64,000 bases of DNA, taken from positions 50,570-114,569 of the forward strand of contig JAGOLH010000003.1 in NCBI GenBank assembly GCA_017994175.1. Reading direction: 5' to 3'. The stretch comes from Bacteroidales bacterium. Its GTDB lineage: Bacteria > Bacteroidota > Bacteroidia > Bacteroidales > ML635J-15. Under the pieces are notes generated by a model. It did no database searches. It had not been told where the DNA came from and was given only the letters and a program-made list of their open reading frames with translations. Both the position numbers and the translations under genes were made by a program. Positions 16,990-25,588 of this stretch are shown here, one piece after another (within the stretch, counting starts at the first letter, position 1; each line of letters starts with the position of its first letter).

Positions 16990-17706
16990 TTGATCAAGAA
17001 AAAAAATATCATTATTGCCATTGACGGACATTCTTCATGCGGAAAAAGCACATTGGCGCGTAAACTAGCCGAAAAACTCAACTACACCTATATCGACAGC
17101 GGTGCGATGTATCGGGCTGTAACTCTGTATGCTATTGAAAACGAATTAATCAATGCTTCCGGATTTGACGAAAACAAGCTCATTAAAGCATTGCCCAAAA
17201 TACACATCCGTTTTCTCAAATTAGGTTGCAATAAGCCAAGGACTATTTTGAACAATATCGATGTTGAAGAAAAGATACGCAGTCTTGAGGTTTCGGCGGC
17301 TGTTAGCAAGGTAAGCGCTGTAGCCGAAATCAGAAAACACCTCGTTAAATTGCAGCGTAAGCTTTCGGAGAACGGCGGTGTGGTAATGGATGGCCGCGAC
17401 ATTGGTACGGTTGTATTTCCAAACGCCGAATTGAAAATTTTTCTCACAGCCTCAGCAGAAGTAAGAGCAAAACGGCGCTTCAAGGAGCTTACCGATAATG
17501 GGATTCAGGTAAGTTTTACTGAAGTGCTGGAGAATGTAATTAGCCGTGATTATCTGGACCAGTCGCGAACGGAAAGTCCGCTTCGAATGGCTGATGATGC
17601 CATATTGCTCGACAACAGCGATATCAATGCAGAAGAAACTCTGATGGTAGCACTTGCCATGGTTGATGTTGTTATGAATAAACAACTCGATATCAATGAC
17701 AATTGA
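16990..17706 (+). CDS. cmk: Cytidylate kinase
   Basis: Cytidylate kinase of about 238 residues: P-loop G-H-S-S-C-G-K-S-T, the Y-I-D-S-G-A-M-Y-R substrate-binding motif, M-D-G-R-D-I-G-T-V-V-F-P and R-x-x-x-D. It phosphorylates CMP and dCMP to diphosphates. No in-frame ATG exists near the N-terminus. I choose the TTG giving MIKKKNIIIAIDG because it matches family N-termini; a second TTG at 16975 would add five residues. Only 18 nt separate it from porQ, and its last 11 nt overlap ispH. Confidence 0.92.
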   Translation: MIKKKNIIIAIDGHSSCGKSTLARKLAEKLNYTYIDSGAMYRAVTLYAIENELINASGFDENKLIKALPKIHIRFLKLGCNKPRTILNNIDVEEKIRSLEVSAAVSKVSAVAEIRKHLVKLQRKLSENGGVVMDGRDIGTVVFPNAELKIFLTASAEVRAKRRFKELTDNGIQVSFTEVLENVISRDYLDQSRTESPLRMADDAILLDNSDINAEETLMVALAMVDVVMNKQLDINDN

Positions 17707-18577
17707 AATTGACCGGCATTCAGGTTTCTGCCCGGGTGTAACCAATGCCATCAAAATGGCAGAGCTCGAACTTGAGCAGAACGGAGTGCTGTATTGTCTG
17801 GGTGACATTGTGCACAATACTATTGAGGTAGAGCGCCTGAAAAAGAAAGGATTAATTATTATTGATTACAACCGATTCCAGAACCTGAAAGATGCAACCG
17901 TTTTAATCCGGGCTCATGGCGAACCTCCCGAAACATATAATACTGCAAAAAAAAATAACATATTACTTATCGATGCTTCCTGCAAAGTGGTACTGAACCT
18001 TCAGCGAAAAATCAGACAAGCAGAGGCAAACGGTGAAAAAGGTATTCAAATTGTAATCTATGGTAAAAAACAACATGCCGAAGTGAATGGATTGGTCGGA
18101 CAAACCCATAGTAAAGCTATTGTTGTAAGCGAAATGCAAGACCTTAATCTTATTGATTTCAGCAAGCCGGTATTTTTTTTCTCACAAACCACACAAAGCC
18201 CCGAGAAGTATCGAGATATTATTGTTGAGGCAAAAAACAGGGCGACTCGAATTCTGGGGCATCACCGTAATATCGAGTTTCTGAACAGTATATGCCCGCT
18301 TGTGGCAAAACGGGAGCCTCTTATACAAAAATTTGCAACTGAACATAGCATTGTGTTGTTTGTAAGTGACCCCAAAAGCTCAAATGGAAAAATGCTGTAT
18401 AATCTTTGCTCGGAAACAAACCCCAGGAGTTATTTTGTATCAGGTCCCGAAGATATAAAACCCGAATGGTTCAAGGCAGATGACCATGTAGGAATATGCG
18501 GAGCCACCAGCACACCTTTATGGTTGATGGAAGAAGTGGCCAGCTGTATTACCAATTTGGCTGAAAATATTCAATAA
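17696..18577 (+). CDS. ispH: 4-hydroxy-3-methylbut-2-enyl diphosphate reductase
   Basis: IspH (LytB), the last enzyme of the MEP isoprenoid pathway, which reduces HMBPP to IPP and DMAPP with a 4Fe-4S cluster. The 293-residue protein has the three cluster cysteines: C12 in FCPGVTNA, C96 in DASCK and one near 200 in NSICPLVAKR. Ligand histidines are in RAHGEPP and the D-I-V-H-N strand, with an E-V-N-G-L motif. Overlap with cmk suggests translational coupling. The convergent serpin gene ends only 4 nt away. Confidence 0.95.
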   Translation: MTIEIDRHSGFCPGVTNAIKMAELELEQNGVLYCLGDIVHNTIEVERLKKKGLIIIDYNRFQNLKDATVLIRAHGEPPETYNTAKKNNILLIDASCKVVLNLQRKIRQAEANGEKGIQIVIYGKKQHAEVNGLVGQTHSKAIVVSEMQDLNLIDFSKPVFFFSQTTQSPEKYRDIIVEAKNRATRILGHHRNIEFLNSICPLVAKREPLIQKFATEHSIVLFVSDPKSSNGKMLYNLCSETNPRSYFVSGPEDIKPEWFKADDHVGICGATSTPLWLMEEVASCITNLAENIQ

Positions 18578-18581
18578 AAAT

Positions 18582-19811
18582 CTATTCCGCTACCGGATTC
18601 GAAACAATTCCTGAAAAGAGAATTGCCCCAGTTGTAACCTCCCTGATGATAAACACAAATGGTCGGTCAAGAGTTAGATAAACCACGCCTGGATCAACTG
18701 AAGTAAGCTCAACTCCCACACTTGTAACTGCTGCCGCTTCTGTGCCTTTTTCGTCGACACTGATAAAGGTTTTGTGCTTTACTTCGCTTACAAACAGTCC
18801 TCCGGTACCATTAATTCCTGATAAATCAGCTAACCCACTGTCGAAAAGATCGTTCATACCCAGTGCAATTAGCATATCATTCAGCGTTTTTTCGTAGCTG
18901 AATTCAAACCGCGGCATACCAAGCGAAACCTTTGCAGTATACAGTCCGTTCTGCCATTGAGTCCATTTTTCTGAATCAAGCGTTGATACCAATTCTGCTG
19001 CCGTCTGTTCTATTGGTGGCAATATTACATCCATAACGAAATTCCCCTGTCCGTAAGGTAGCTCCGCGATCGCAACCTCATCAGAAAAATAATACTTCAT
19101 TTCCGCTTCCTGATGCATCATGGAAACATCAATCTGTCCCCCACCCTGCAGATAAAATGGCTGATCGTATGTAGCCGATTCTTCAAACTCATATTTCCAC
19201 TCCCCGTAAAAATAAACTGCGTTGATAAGAAACATTACCATATCGGGACCTATTTCTTCGAGAATCCTTTCGATTTTCCCATGGGTTTCATCGTTGACCC
19301 AATCATTGATTGTATTTAGCGCATCACCTGAACTGAAATCGAGAGAGGCAACCTCGGCATCGTAATAATTCTGGTTTACATCAAGAAATGATTGCAGCAC
19401 GGTAAAATTATTACGATACCATATAGAATTTGCAATAGAAAGCTCAACGCGCGGATCTAGGGCAACAAGTTCCGACTTCAGGTATCTGAAATATTCGTTG
19501 AAATCCTCCATTTCGTAACCTTCAAAATCCATAGTGGTCAGCATCTGGCTGAGCGTATTGTTTTTTGCGCCGTTGGCAGTCATTGCAAGTGCAAAATTAA
19601 TGCTCAGCGGCGATATCATGATGTTTTTGGGTGCAGTTTCCGATTCTGATACTTCCCTCAGCATATTAAATGCAAAATGATTGCCCGAAACCACCATGTT
19701 TTTTTGTTGTGTCGTAAGCTTCAGGTCAACAATTTCGTTGTTTTGTTTTTTACATGCCGAAAAAACGATGGCAACACTGAAAAACACAATTAACAGGACT
19801 AAAGTTCTCAT
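18582..19811 (-). CDS. Serpin family lipoprotein
   Basis: A 409-residue serpin, a suicide inhibitor of serine or cysteine proteases. A lipoprotein signal (lipobox VFSAC, C20) places it in the envelope, probably at the surface. Core serpin motifs are present: N-I-M-I-S-P-L-S-I (helix B region), F-L-I-N-A-V-Y-F-x-G-x-W, F-I-S-V-D-E-K-G-T-E-A-A-A and R-P-F-V-F-x-I. The hinge E-K-G-T-E-A-A-A-V has the small residues at P12-P9 needed for loop insertion, so it is probably inhibitory. Standard numbering from the hinge gives a P1-P1' of T-S, within the sequence V-E-L-T-S. The target protease is unknown; the cell's own secreted proteases or predator enzymes are possible. Confidence 0.92.
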   Translation of the reverse strand: MRTLVLLIVFFSVAIVFSACKKQNNEIVDLKLTTQQKNMVVSGNHFAFNMLREVSESETAPKNIMISPLSINFALAMTANGAKNNTLSQMLTTMDFEGYEMEDFNEYFRYLKSELVALDPRVELSIANSIWYRNNFTVLQSFLDVNQNYYDAEVASLDFSSGDALNTINDWVNDETHGKIERILEEIGPDMVMFLINAVYFYGEWKYEFEESATYDQPFYLQGGGQIDVSMMHQEAEMKYYFSDEVAIAELPYGQGNFVMDVILPPIEQTAAELVSTLDSEKWTQWQNGLYTAKVSLGMPRFEFSYEKTLNDMLIALGMNDLFDSGLADLSGINGTGGLFVSEVKHKTFISVDEKGTEAAAVTSVGVELTSVDPGVVYLTLDRPFVFIIREVTTGAILFSGIVSNPVAE

Positions 19812-19843
19812 TGTTATGGAATCTTAGTTAATAATACTACTTT

Positions 19844-19851
19844 CAAATATA
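19844..19851 (-). promoter_or_regulatory. -7 promoter box for the serpin gene
   Basis: TATATTTG on the minus strand, 33 nt before the serpin start codon. The -33 element is not clear. Confidence 0.45.
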
Positions 19852-19910
19852 ACTAATTAATAACGGTATGCTTATAAAATTAGTATCATCAAAAGAGCAA
19901 CTGCCACGAA

Positions 19911-20888
19911 TTATTCCATTAGTACAAATATCTCAAGAAACTCAGTATATCCATCCGGTTCATAGGTAATATCGCTAATTTCAGCAGGAATGAGAATTGT
20001 TTCTCCTTTCTTCAGGTTATATTTTTCGTTGTTATAGTGCAGGTTCACCTCTCCAAGAACACAAATAATAACAACAAAGCTGTCTTTATCGGCATAGCTA
20101 CGTTCCAGGTTATTGAAAAGGCATACAATGTTGCACGAAAAATGCGGTGTTGTGATTATTGATGAACCTTTATCGGGCAACTTTGAATACAATGTTCTGG
20201 GATCAACTGTTTTTGAAAAATCAAGGACGTCAAGAGCCTGTTCAATATGCAGTTCACGCTTTTTACCATTTGCGTCGAATCGGTCAAAGTCCCAGATACG
20301 ATAAGTAATATCGCTTGCCTGCTGTATTTCGGCAAGAACAATGTTTTTTCCAAGGCTATGCATTCTGCCTGCGGGAATATAGAAAACATCACCATACTGG
20401 GCATTTTCGTAGCAGGCAACTTCAGGCAAGGAATGGTTGCCTATTTTTTCAAGCAGCGTTTCGCGAGTGATGGTCCGGTTAAAGCCTGATACCAGTTTGG
20501 CTCCCTCTGCTGCATGTAAAACATACCATAATTCCGATTTGCCATAGCTTTCCAGATTCTCGGCAGCATAATCATCACCAGGGTGAACCTGAAACGATAA
20601 ATCTTCGGTAGCATCAATCAGTTTAATCAACAATGGGAAATCGAGTCCGAAAGTATCGAAAACCTTTTCACCCACCAGATCGCCCATATACACTTCGATG
20701 AGTTCCTGAAGATTATTCCCTTTAAGATATCCATTAGTAACCACCGAAATATTCTCTGGTAATCCGCTGATTTCCCAGGATTCACCACAATTAGCCGGGG
20801 CACTTTTTTTATTAAACAAAGAAGCGAGGCGATTTCCACCCCAGATGCGCTGTTTATAAATAGGTCTGAATTTTAAAGGGTATAACAT
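19911..20888 (-). CDS. manA: Mannose-6-phosphate isomerase, class I
   Basis: A 325-residue type I phosphomannose isomerase, a zinc enzyme that interconverts fructose-6-P and mannose-6-P and so feeds GDP-mannose and glycan synthesis. Zinc-site motifs are visible: L-S-F-Q-V-H-P-G-D and K-S-E-L-W-Y-V near 95-118, and P-A-G-R-M-H-S-L-G near 170. The C-terminal cupin-like domain ends at residue 325, the short form common in Bacteroidota and Firmicutes. Minus strand, divergent from udk. Confidence 0.93.
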   Translation of the reverse strand: MLYPLKFRPIYKQRIWGGNRLASLFNKKSAPANCGESWEISGLPENISVVTNGYLKGNNLQELIEVYMGDLVGEKVFDTFGLDFPLLIKLIDATEDLSFQVHPGDDYAAENLESYGKSELWYVLHAAEGAKLVSGFNRTITRETLLEKIGNHSLPEVACYENAQYGDVFYIPAGRMHSLGKNIVLAEIQQASDITYRIWDFDRFDANGKKRELHIEQALDVLDFSKTVDPRTLYSKLPDKGSSIITTPHFSCNIVCLFNNLERSYADKDSFVVIICVLGEVNLHYNNEKYNLKKGETILIPAEISDITYEPDGYTEFLEIFVLME

Positions 20889-20921
20889 AAAATCTCAAGT
20901 AAATTCTTTATTTTTATTGTT

Positions 20922-20929
20922 CAAAAATA
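20922..20929 (-). promoter_or_regulatory. -7 promoter box for manA
   Basis: TATTTTTG on the minus strand, 34 nt before the manA start. The opposite strand must hold the udk promoter, which I could not assign. Confidence 0.45.
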
Positions 20930-20947
20930 CGATAAATTTCTTTTGAT

Positions 20948-21559
20948 ATGCTTATAATTGGAATTGCCGGTGGCACAGGCTCCGGGAAAACAACAGTAGT
21001 AAAAAAAATAATGGAGCGTTTTTCAGAAGATGAAGTTTCTGTAATTCCACAAGATTCATATTACCGCGATAATTCTGATCTTCCGTTGGAGAAAAGACAG
21101 GAAATGAATTTCGACCACCCCGATGCTATCGAATGGAGCTTACTCATCGACCACATAAAACGACTGAAACGTGGTGAAACGGTTATGCAACCTATGTACT
21201 CTTATCTTACATGCACCAGGCTGGAAGATGTTATACCGCTAAGTCCGCATAAAGTGGTAATTATTGAAGGCATCCTTATACTCGGGAACAAAGAACTTCG
21301 CGATCTGATGAACCTGAGAGTATTTGTGGACGCCGATGCCGACGACCGGTTGAGCAGGGTAATCCAGCGTGATATTATTGAACGTGGCAGGTCGGTAAAC
21401 AAAGTACTGGAAAGGTATGAAAAAACGGTTAAACCTTCTCACCTTCAATTTATTGAGCCCACAAAGCGCTATGCTGACCTTATTGTGCCGCAAGGAGGAA
21501 ACAATAGCGTAGCCATTGAATTGCTCACTCACTTTATAGAAATAAAATTAAAAAACTAA
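20948..21559 (+). CDS. udk: Uridine kinase
   Basis: A 203-residue uridine/cytidine kinase of the pyrimidine salvage pathway. The P-loop is G-I-A-G-G-T-G-S-G-K-T-T (residues 5-16), followed by P-Q-D-S-Y-Y, N-F-D-H-P-D-A and E-G-I-L-I-L, with R-D-x-x-E-R-G-R-S. It is followed after 3 nt by a PolB-type exonuclease, so the two are probably one transcript. Confidence 0.95.
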   Translation: MLIIGIAGGTGSGKTTVVKKIMERFSEDEVSVIPQDSYYRDNSDLPLEKRQEMNFDHPDAIEWSLLIDHIKRLKRGETVMQPMYSYLTCTRLEDVIPLSPHKVVIIEGILILGNKELRDLMNLRVFVDADADDRLSRVIQRDIIERGRSVNKVLERYEKTVKPSHLQFIEPTKRYADLIVPQGGNNSVAIELLTHFIEIKLKN

Positions 21560-21562
21560 GTT

Positions 21563-22288
21563 ATGATAATTGATTACAACAAGATTGCCCTGAATCAGGT
21601 GCTTTTTATTGATATCGAAACGGTTCCGGCAGTTCCGGTTTACGAAGAACTTAGCGAAAGTTTCAGGAAGCACTGGGAGCGTAAATCATCGTTTTTTCGA
21701 AATGCTGACGAATCGGCTTCTGATGTCTATCAAAGAGCCGGGATTTATGCTGAATTCGGAAAAATAATTTGCATCTCTGCTGGCTTTATAACAGAACGCA
21801 ACGGCGACAAGCATTTTAGGGTAAAGTCGTTTTCTGGTGATACCGAAAAAGAACTGCTTACCGAGTTTTCTGCCATGCTCGATAGCTTTGCTCCCAAAGG
21901 TGATAAATATTTCTGCGGACATAATATCCGTGAATTTGATATACCGTATATTTCGAGAAGAATGCTTGTGAATCGAATACCATTGCCTGAAATGCTGAAC
22001 AATGCCGGTAAAAAGCCATGGGACATGAAGCTTCTCGACACTATGGAACTATGGAAATTCGGAGATTTTAAGAATTATACTTCGCTCGAATTACTTGCTA
22101 ACCTGTTTGGCATACCCACCCCGAAAGATGATATTGATGGAAGCATGGTGGCAGATGTTTACTACAACGAAAAGAATCTGAACCGCATAGTTACCTATTG
22201 CGAAAAAGATGTTCTCACGGTTGCACAGCTACTACTTTCTTACAGGTTGATGCCTTTAATTGAAGAGGCCAACATAATAAAAGCCTGA
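21563..22288 (+). CDS. Predicted 3'-5' exonuclease (DNA polymerase B-type exonuclease fold)
   Basis: A 241-residue protein with the DEDDy-type exonuclease arrangement: D-I-E-T at residues 17-20 (Exo I), G-H-N-I-R-E-F-D near 118 (Exo II) and Y-C-E-K-D-V near 212 (Exo III). It matches the stand-alone exonucleases related to the proofreading domain of family B polymerases, with no polymerase domain. In Bacteroidota such genes are common as small predicted nucleases with untested roles; degradation of RNA or DNA ends is likely. It is 3 nt after udk. Confidence 0.88.
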   Translation: MIIDYNKIALNQVLFIDIETVPAVPVYEELSESFRKHWERKSSFFRNADESASDVYQRAGIYAEFGKIICISAGFITERNGDKHFRVKSFSGDTEKELLTEFSAMLDSFAPKGDKYFCGHNIREFDIPYISRRMLVNRIPLPEMLNNAGKKPWDMKLLDTMELWKFGDFKNYTSLELLANLFGIPTPKDDIDGSMVADVYYNEKNLNRIVTYCEKDVLTVAQLLLSYRLMPLIEEANIIKA

Positions 22289-22298
22289 TAATAAGTGA

Positions 22299-23357
22299 TT
22301 ATCGGATATAGCTTGAGTCAAGCGGTGTTTTTAACCAAAGAGCGGTATCGCTAACCGACAGAATTTTCAGTTTGTTCATTTCAAACTCCTCTTTTGAGTT
22401 GATGTATTTATCGAAAAAAGAAGCTGAAACAAGGTAAGGTGTTCCGGTATTTGGATCGAAAATTCTGATTTTATTCAAAAGGGAATCACAACTTTTCAAA
22501 ATAATGTACTTCATCGACTTATCCCTTGCATTCCAGTCGTCACGCATTATTGTCACATAAGGAGTAAGCGATTTGGACAATTTCATCTGTTCCATTGCAA
22601 ATGCCGACGCACCAACACTGCAATTTTGAATATAGTTTTCGTTCATGTGAAAACTAGCGGCAATTTGTAACATTAACGGCAGTAATGCCTCAAAATCGTT
22701 GAATTCAGCATTCACGCCAAGAACAATATAAGCCTTGCCAAGTCCTTTCTTCGTTTTTCCCATCTCTTCGTAGAACGGTGCCAAATTCAGTAAAATAAGT
22801 GTCTGGTATATCGTGTCGTTCGATGAATGTATTGCTCTCAACACCTTGGAAATACCATCGGACATAACAGGTGTTATTGTTTCGGAATTAATAATAATTG
22901 TATTATGAAAATCAGGGCAAATAGGTTTCATTGCTTTTGCCCATTCTGTTTCGAACATTAGGTAAAGATTCTCAAAATAACACTCCGGTGTAAAGGGCAG
23001 CACAACAGGCATATCGAAATAACCTATATCTAACCCCATATCCTGTATCGACTGAAAATCCTCACGCTTTTTTTCGATATGCTGATACACCGGGCCTATT
23101 TCGCCCAGCAAAAAAACACGATTGGCAGGCTTGATACTATCGTAAGCACAAAACGAAAAAGTTTCACAATTTCCGGCAGTTATTACTTTCCACGATTCCG
23201 GTATTTCGATGGAGAAAACACCCCCATCAAACTTTTTAAGTACCACATCGGGTGCATTCCGGCATTTCTTATCCGCTTCGTCATACTTCACTCTGATACC
23301 ACAGGAAGAAAGGAGACCAAAAAGAAGAAGCAAACCTATGATTTTAAGCCTGATCAT
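22299..23357 (-). CDS. Lipoprotein of unknown function
   Basis: A 352-residue predicted lipoprotein with lipobox LSSC (C19). The mature part starts with charged residues, and near residue 50 has F-S-I-E-I-P-E-S-W-K-V, a strand pattern seen in PsbP-like or peptidase-associated domains. The remainder alternates strands and helices; I recognise no catalytic motif or named family. It is a lone gene on the minus strand, convergent with the exonuclease gene (stop codons 10 nt apart). No transfer signs are visible. Confidence 0.65.
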   Translation of the reverse strand: MIRLKIIGLLLLFGLLSSCGIRVKYDEADKKCRNAPDVVLKKFDGGVFSIEIPESWKVITAGNCETFSFCAYDSIKPANRVFLLGEIGPVYQHIEKKREDFQSIQDMGLDIGYFDMPVVLPFTPECYFENLYLMFETEWAKAMKPICPDFHNTIIINSETITPVMSDGISKVLRAIHSSNDTIYQTLILLNLAPFYEEMGKTKKGLGKAYIVLGVNAEFNDFEALLPLMLQIAASFHMNENYIQNCSVGASAFAMEQMKLSKSLTPYVTIMRDDWNARDKSMKYIILKSCDSLLNKIRIFDPNTGTPYLVSASFFDKYINSKEEFEMNKLKILSVSDTALWLKTPLDSSYIR

Positions 23358-23449
23358 GCGACGAAAATTTCATAAAATTAAAAAATAATTTAGATAGCTC
23401 AATAAAAATGAATCATTCAAAAGGCAAAGTGTAATCATTGATTTTTTTC

Positions 23450-23457
23450 TACATTTG
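23450..23457 (+). promoter_or_regulatory. -7 promoter box for the CapD-like gene
   Basis: TACATTTG fits TAnnTTTG and lies 66 nt before the start codon; the leader is AT-rich and shows no obvious riboswitch fold. Confidence 0.5.
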
Positions 23458-23523
23458 CTGATAATAATTTCAGAGCATCAAAAGCATGAACCAGGTAAGG
23501 ATAGAACAAATTAAAATTCAGCT

Positions 23524-25395
23524 ATGAATATTAATTTTCTGAGAAGTATAACACCAAGGTGGGTTATTTTTTTAATCGACCTGATGATATGCTTATTTTC
23601 GATTGTTTTTGCCTATTACCTTAGGTTCAACTTTAAAGTACCTGCTTACGAAATTGCCCGTTTTGTGTATGTTTTACCAATGGTTCTCAGCATCCGGGCA
23701 ATCAGCTTTATTGTTTCCCGCTCATATGCTGGTATAGTTCGGCACACCAGTACCCGCGACATACAACGCATTATTCTTGTTTCAGCTATCAGCAGTGCAA
23801 TTCTGGTAATATTAAATGTCATCACTTATTATCTGCAAAAGAGGTTTCTCATACCCATGTCGGTAATTATTATCGATTTTATAACAACCGCTTTTATCCT
23901 AAGCTTTTCACGCCTTTTAGTCAAAGCTGTTTTTCTTGAGTTCAACAATCCCAGGCGAAAGGCATTTTCTGTGGCTGTTTTTGGAACCGAAGAACTTGCC
24001 CTAATAACACAGCGCACCATTGACCGAGATACCGAATCACGCGATAAAGTAGTTGCTTTTTTCGATTTCGGTTCTAAAATGACGGGAAATAAAATCGAAG
24101 GGATTAGGGTTTTTGATATAAGCGATCTGGAAACCCAAATAAAGAAGCAGTTTATCAGTACCCTGATTATTGCAAAAAAGCAAATTCCGGTAGAAATAAA
24201 ACAAAAAATAACCGATATCTGCCTCGACAACGATGTTGAAATCAAAGTAATACCGGATGTTTCTAAATGGATTAACGGGGAATTGAGCCTTCACCAGATT
24301 CAGAATATTAAAATCGAAGATTTGCTGCAACGTCCGGAAATCAAAATGGATAAAAAGCATATTCGTAAGCAACTTCTCGACAAAACCATACTGATTACCG
24401 GTGCAGCCGGGTCGATTGGAAGCGAAATAGTGCGACAGCTTACCAATTACAATCCAAAACATCTCGTCCTTTTTGATCAAGCCGAATCGCAGCTTTACGA
24501 CATTGAACTGGAGCTTGAAGAAAAACTTGGCTTTCATAATTTTACAATTGTAATTGGCGATATAACCAACGCCGAGTTGGTTGAAAGAGTATTTACCAGC
24601 TTCAACCCTGAGTTCGTATATCATGCAGCCGCCTATAAGCATGTTCCGATGATGGAAAAGAATCCGGGCGCTGCAATTTTAAACAACGTTACAGGGACAC
24701 GGCTTCTGGCCGATGCATCGCTGAAATTCAAAGTCCTTAAATTTGTAATGGTATCCACCGACAAAGCGGTGAACCCTACCAACGTGATGGGCGCCTCAAA
24801 ACGTATTGCCGAAATTTATATTCAATCGCTGAATCAGTTTAAAAAATGCAAATTCATTACTACAAGATTTGGGAACGTGCTTGGCTCAAATGGTTCGGTA
24901 ATACCACGATTTAAAAGACAGATTGAGTCGGGAGGACCTATTACGGTTACTCATCCCGAAATCACACGATTCTTCATGACCATACCCGAAGCATGTCAAC
25001 TGGTTCTTGAAGCCGGCAGTATGGGTGAAGGCGGCGAAATCTTTATTTTTGACATGGGCGAATCTATAAAAATTGTAAATCTTGCCAAAAGGATGATTCA
25101 GCTTTCGGGTCTTAAACTGGGCGAAGATATTCAGATACGCTTTACCGGCCTCCGCCCGGGTGAAAAACTGTACGAAGAACTGCTTGCAACCAAAGAAAAT
25201 ACCGTACCCACCTACCACCCCCGAATAATGATTGCAAAAGTAAGGGAATACGATTTCAATACCATACAAGACCACATCGAAACATTAGTACAAATGATTG
25301 ACAATAGCGAAAATATGGCACTTGTAAAAAAAATGAAAGAAATTGTACCAGAATTTATCAGCCAGAATTCACCTTACGAAGTGCTTGATCACTAA
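23524..25395 (+). CDS. Polysaccharide biosynthesis nucleotide-sugar 4,6-dehydratase (CapD/WbpM/PglF type)
   Basis: A 623-residue membrane-bound dehydratase of the WbpM/PglF class. Four N-terminal membrane helices lie within the first ~120 residues. A Rossmann-like intermediate domain follows, then the SDR catalytic domain from about 285. The NAD motif is G-A-A-G-S-I-G-S-E, with S-T-D-K-A-V-N-P-T-N-V-M-G-A-S-K-R where methionine replaces the SDR tyrosine, as in WbpM and PglF. Members make UDP-4-keto-6-deoxy sugars from UDP-GlcNAc for O-antigen, capsule or glycoprotein glycans. It is a single gene, so its glycan cluster lies elsewhere. Confidence 0.92.
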   Translation: MNINFLRSITPRWVIFLIDLMICLFSIVFAYYLRFNFKVPAYEIARFVYVLPMVLSIRAISFIVSRSYAGIVRHTSTRDIQRIILVSAISSAILVILNVITYYLQKRFLIPMSVIIIDFITTAFILSFSRLLVKAVFLEFNNPRRKAFSVAVFGTEELALITQRTIDRDTESRDKVVAFFDFGSKMTGNKIEGIRVFDISDLETQIKKQFISTLIIAKKQIPVEIKQKITDICLDNDVEIKVIPDVSKWINGELSLHQIQNIKIEDLLQRPEIKMDKKHIRKQLLDKTILITGAAGSIGSEIVRQLTNYNPKHLVLFDQAESQLYDIELELEEKLGFHNFTIVIGDITNAELVERVFTSFNPEFVYHAAAYKHVPMMEKNPGAAILNNVTGTRLLADASLKFKVLKFVMVSTDKAVNPTNVMGASKRIAEIYIQSLNQFKKCKFITTRFGNVLGSNGSVIPRFKRQIESGGPITVTHPEITRFFMTIPEACQLVLEAGSMGEGGEIFIFDMGESIKIVNLAKRMIQLSGLKLGEDIQIRFTGLRPGEKLYEELLATKENTVPTYHPRIMIAKVREYDFNTIQDHIETLVQMIDNSENMALVKKMKEIVPEFISQNSPYEVLDH

Positions 25396-25506
25396 ATTTT
25401 TTTTAGTTGATACCGGATAACAAAAATCAGCATTTGACAATGGCAGATTGATTTTGCATTAACTCCATGTTAAGGAAAAATTAGCCCAAAATAAAATTTT
25501 CTGAAA

Positions 25507-25536
25507 TTTCGACTTTTTAGATTTTTTGAGTCGAAA
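25507..25536. promoter_or_regulatory. Candidate TetR operator 1
   Basis: TTTCGACT, a 14-nt spacer, then AGTCGAAA: a perfect 8-bp inverted repeat of 30 bp in total. The same structure recurs 49 bp downstream at the regulator's start codon, which is typical of autoregulated TetR genes. Confidence 0.7.
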
Positions 25537-25552
25537 ATTCGAATATTTGTAT

Positions 25553-25560
25553 TAATTTTG
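25553..25560 (+). promoter_or_regulatory. -7 promoter box for the TetR-RND operon
   Basis: TAATTTTG fits TAnnTTTG and overlaps the left arm of operator 2, so repressor bound there would block polymerase. The start codon is 28 nt downstream. Confidence 0.6.
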
Positions 25561-25585
25561 ACTTTTAATACCATTTGAGTCGAAA
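25556..25585. promoter_or_regulatory. Candidate TetR operator 2
   Basis: TTTTGACT, a 14-nt spacer, then AGTCGAAA. It has the same length and spacing as operator 1, with one mismatch in the left arm. It overlaps the -7 box and ends 3 nt before the start codon of the TetR gene. Confidence 0.7.
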
Positions 25586-25588
25586 AGT

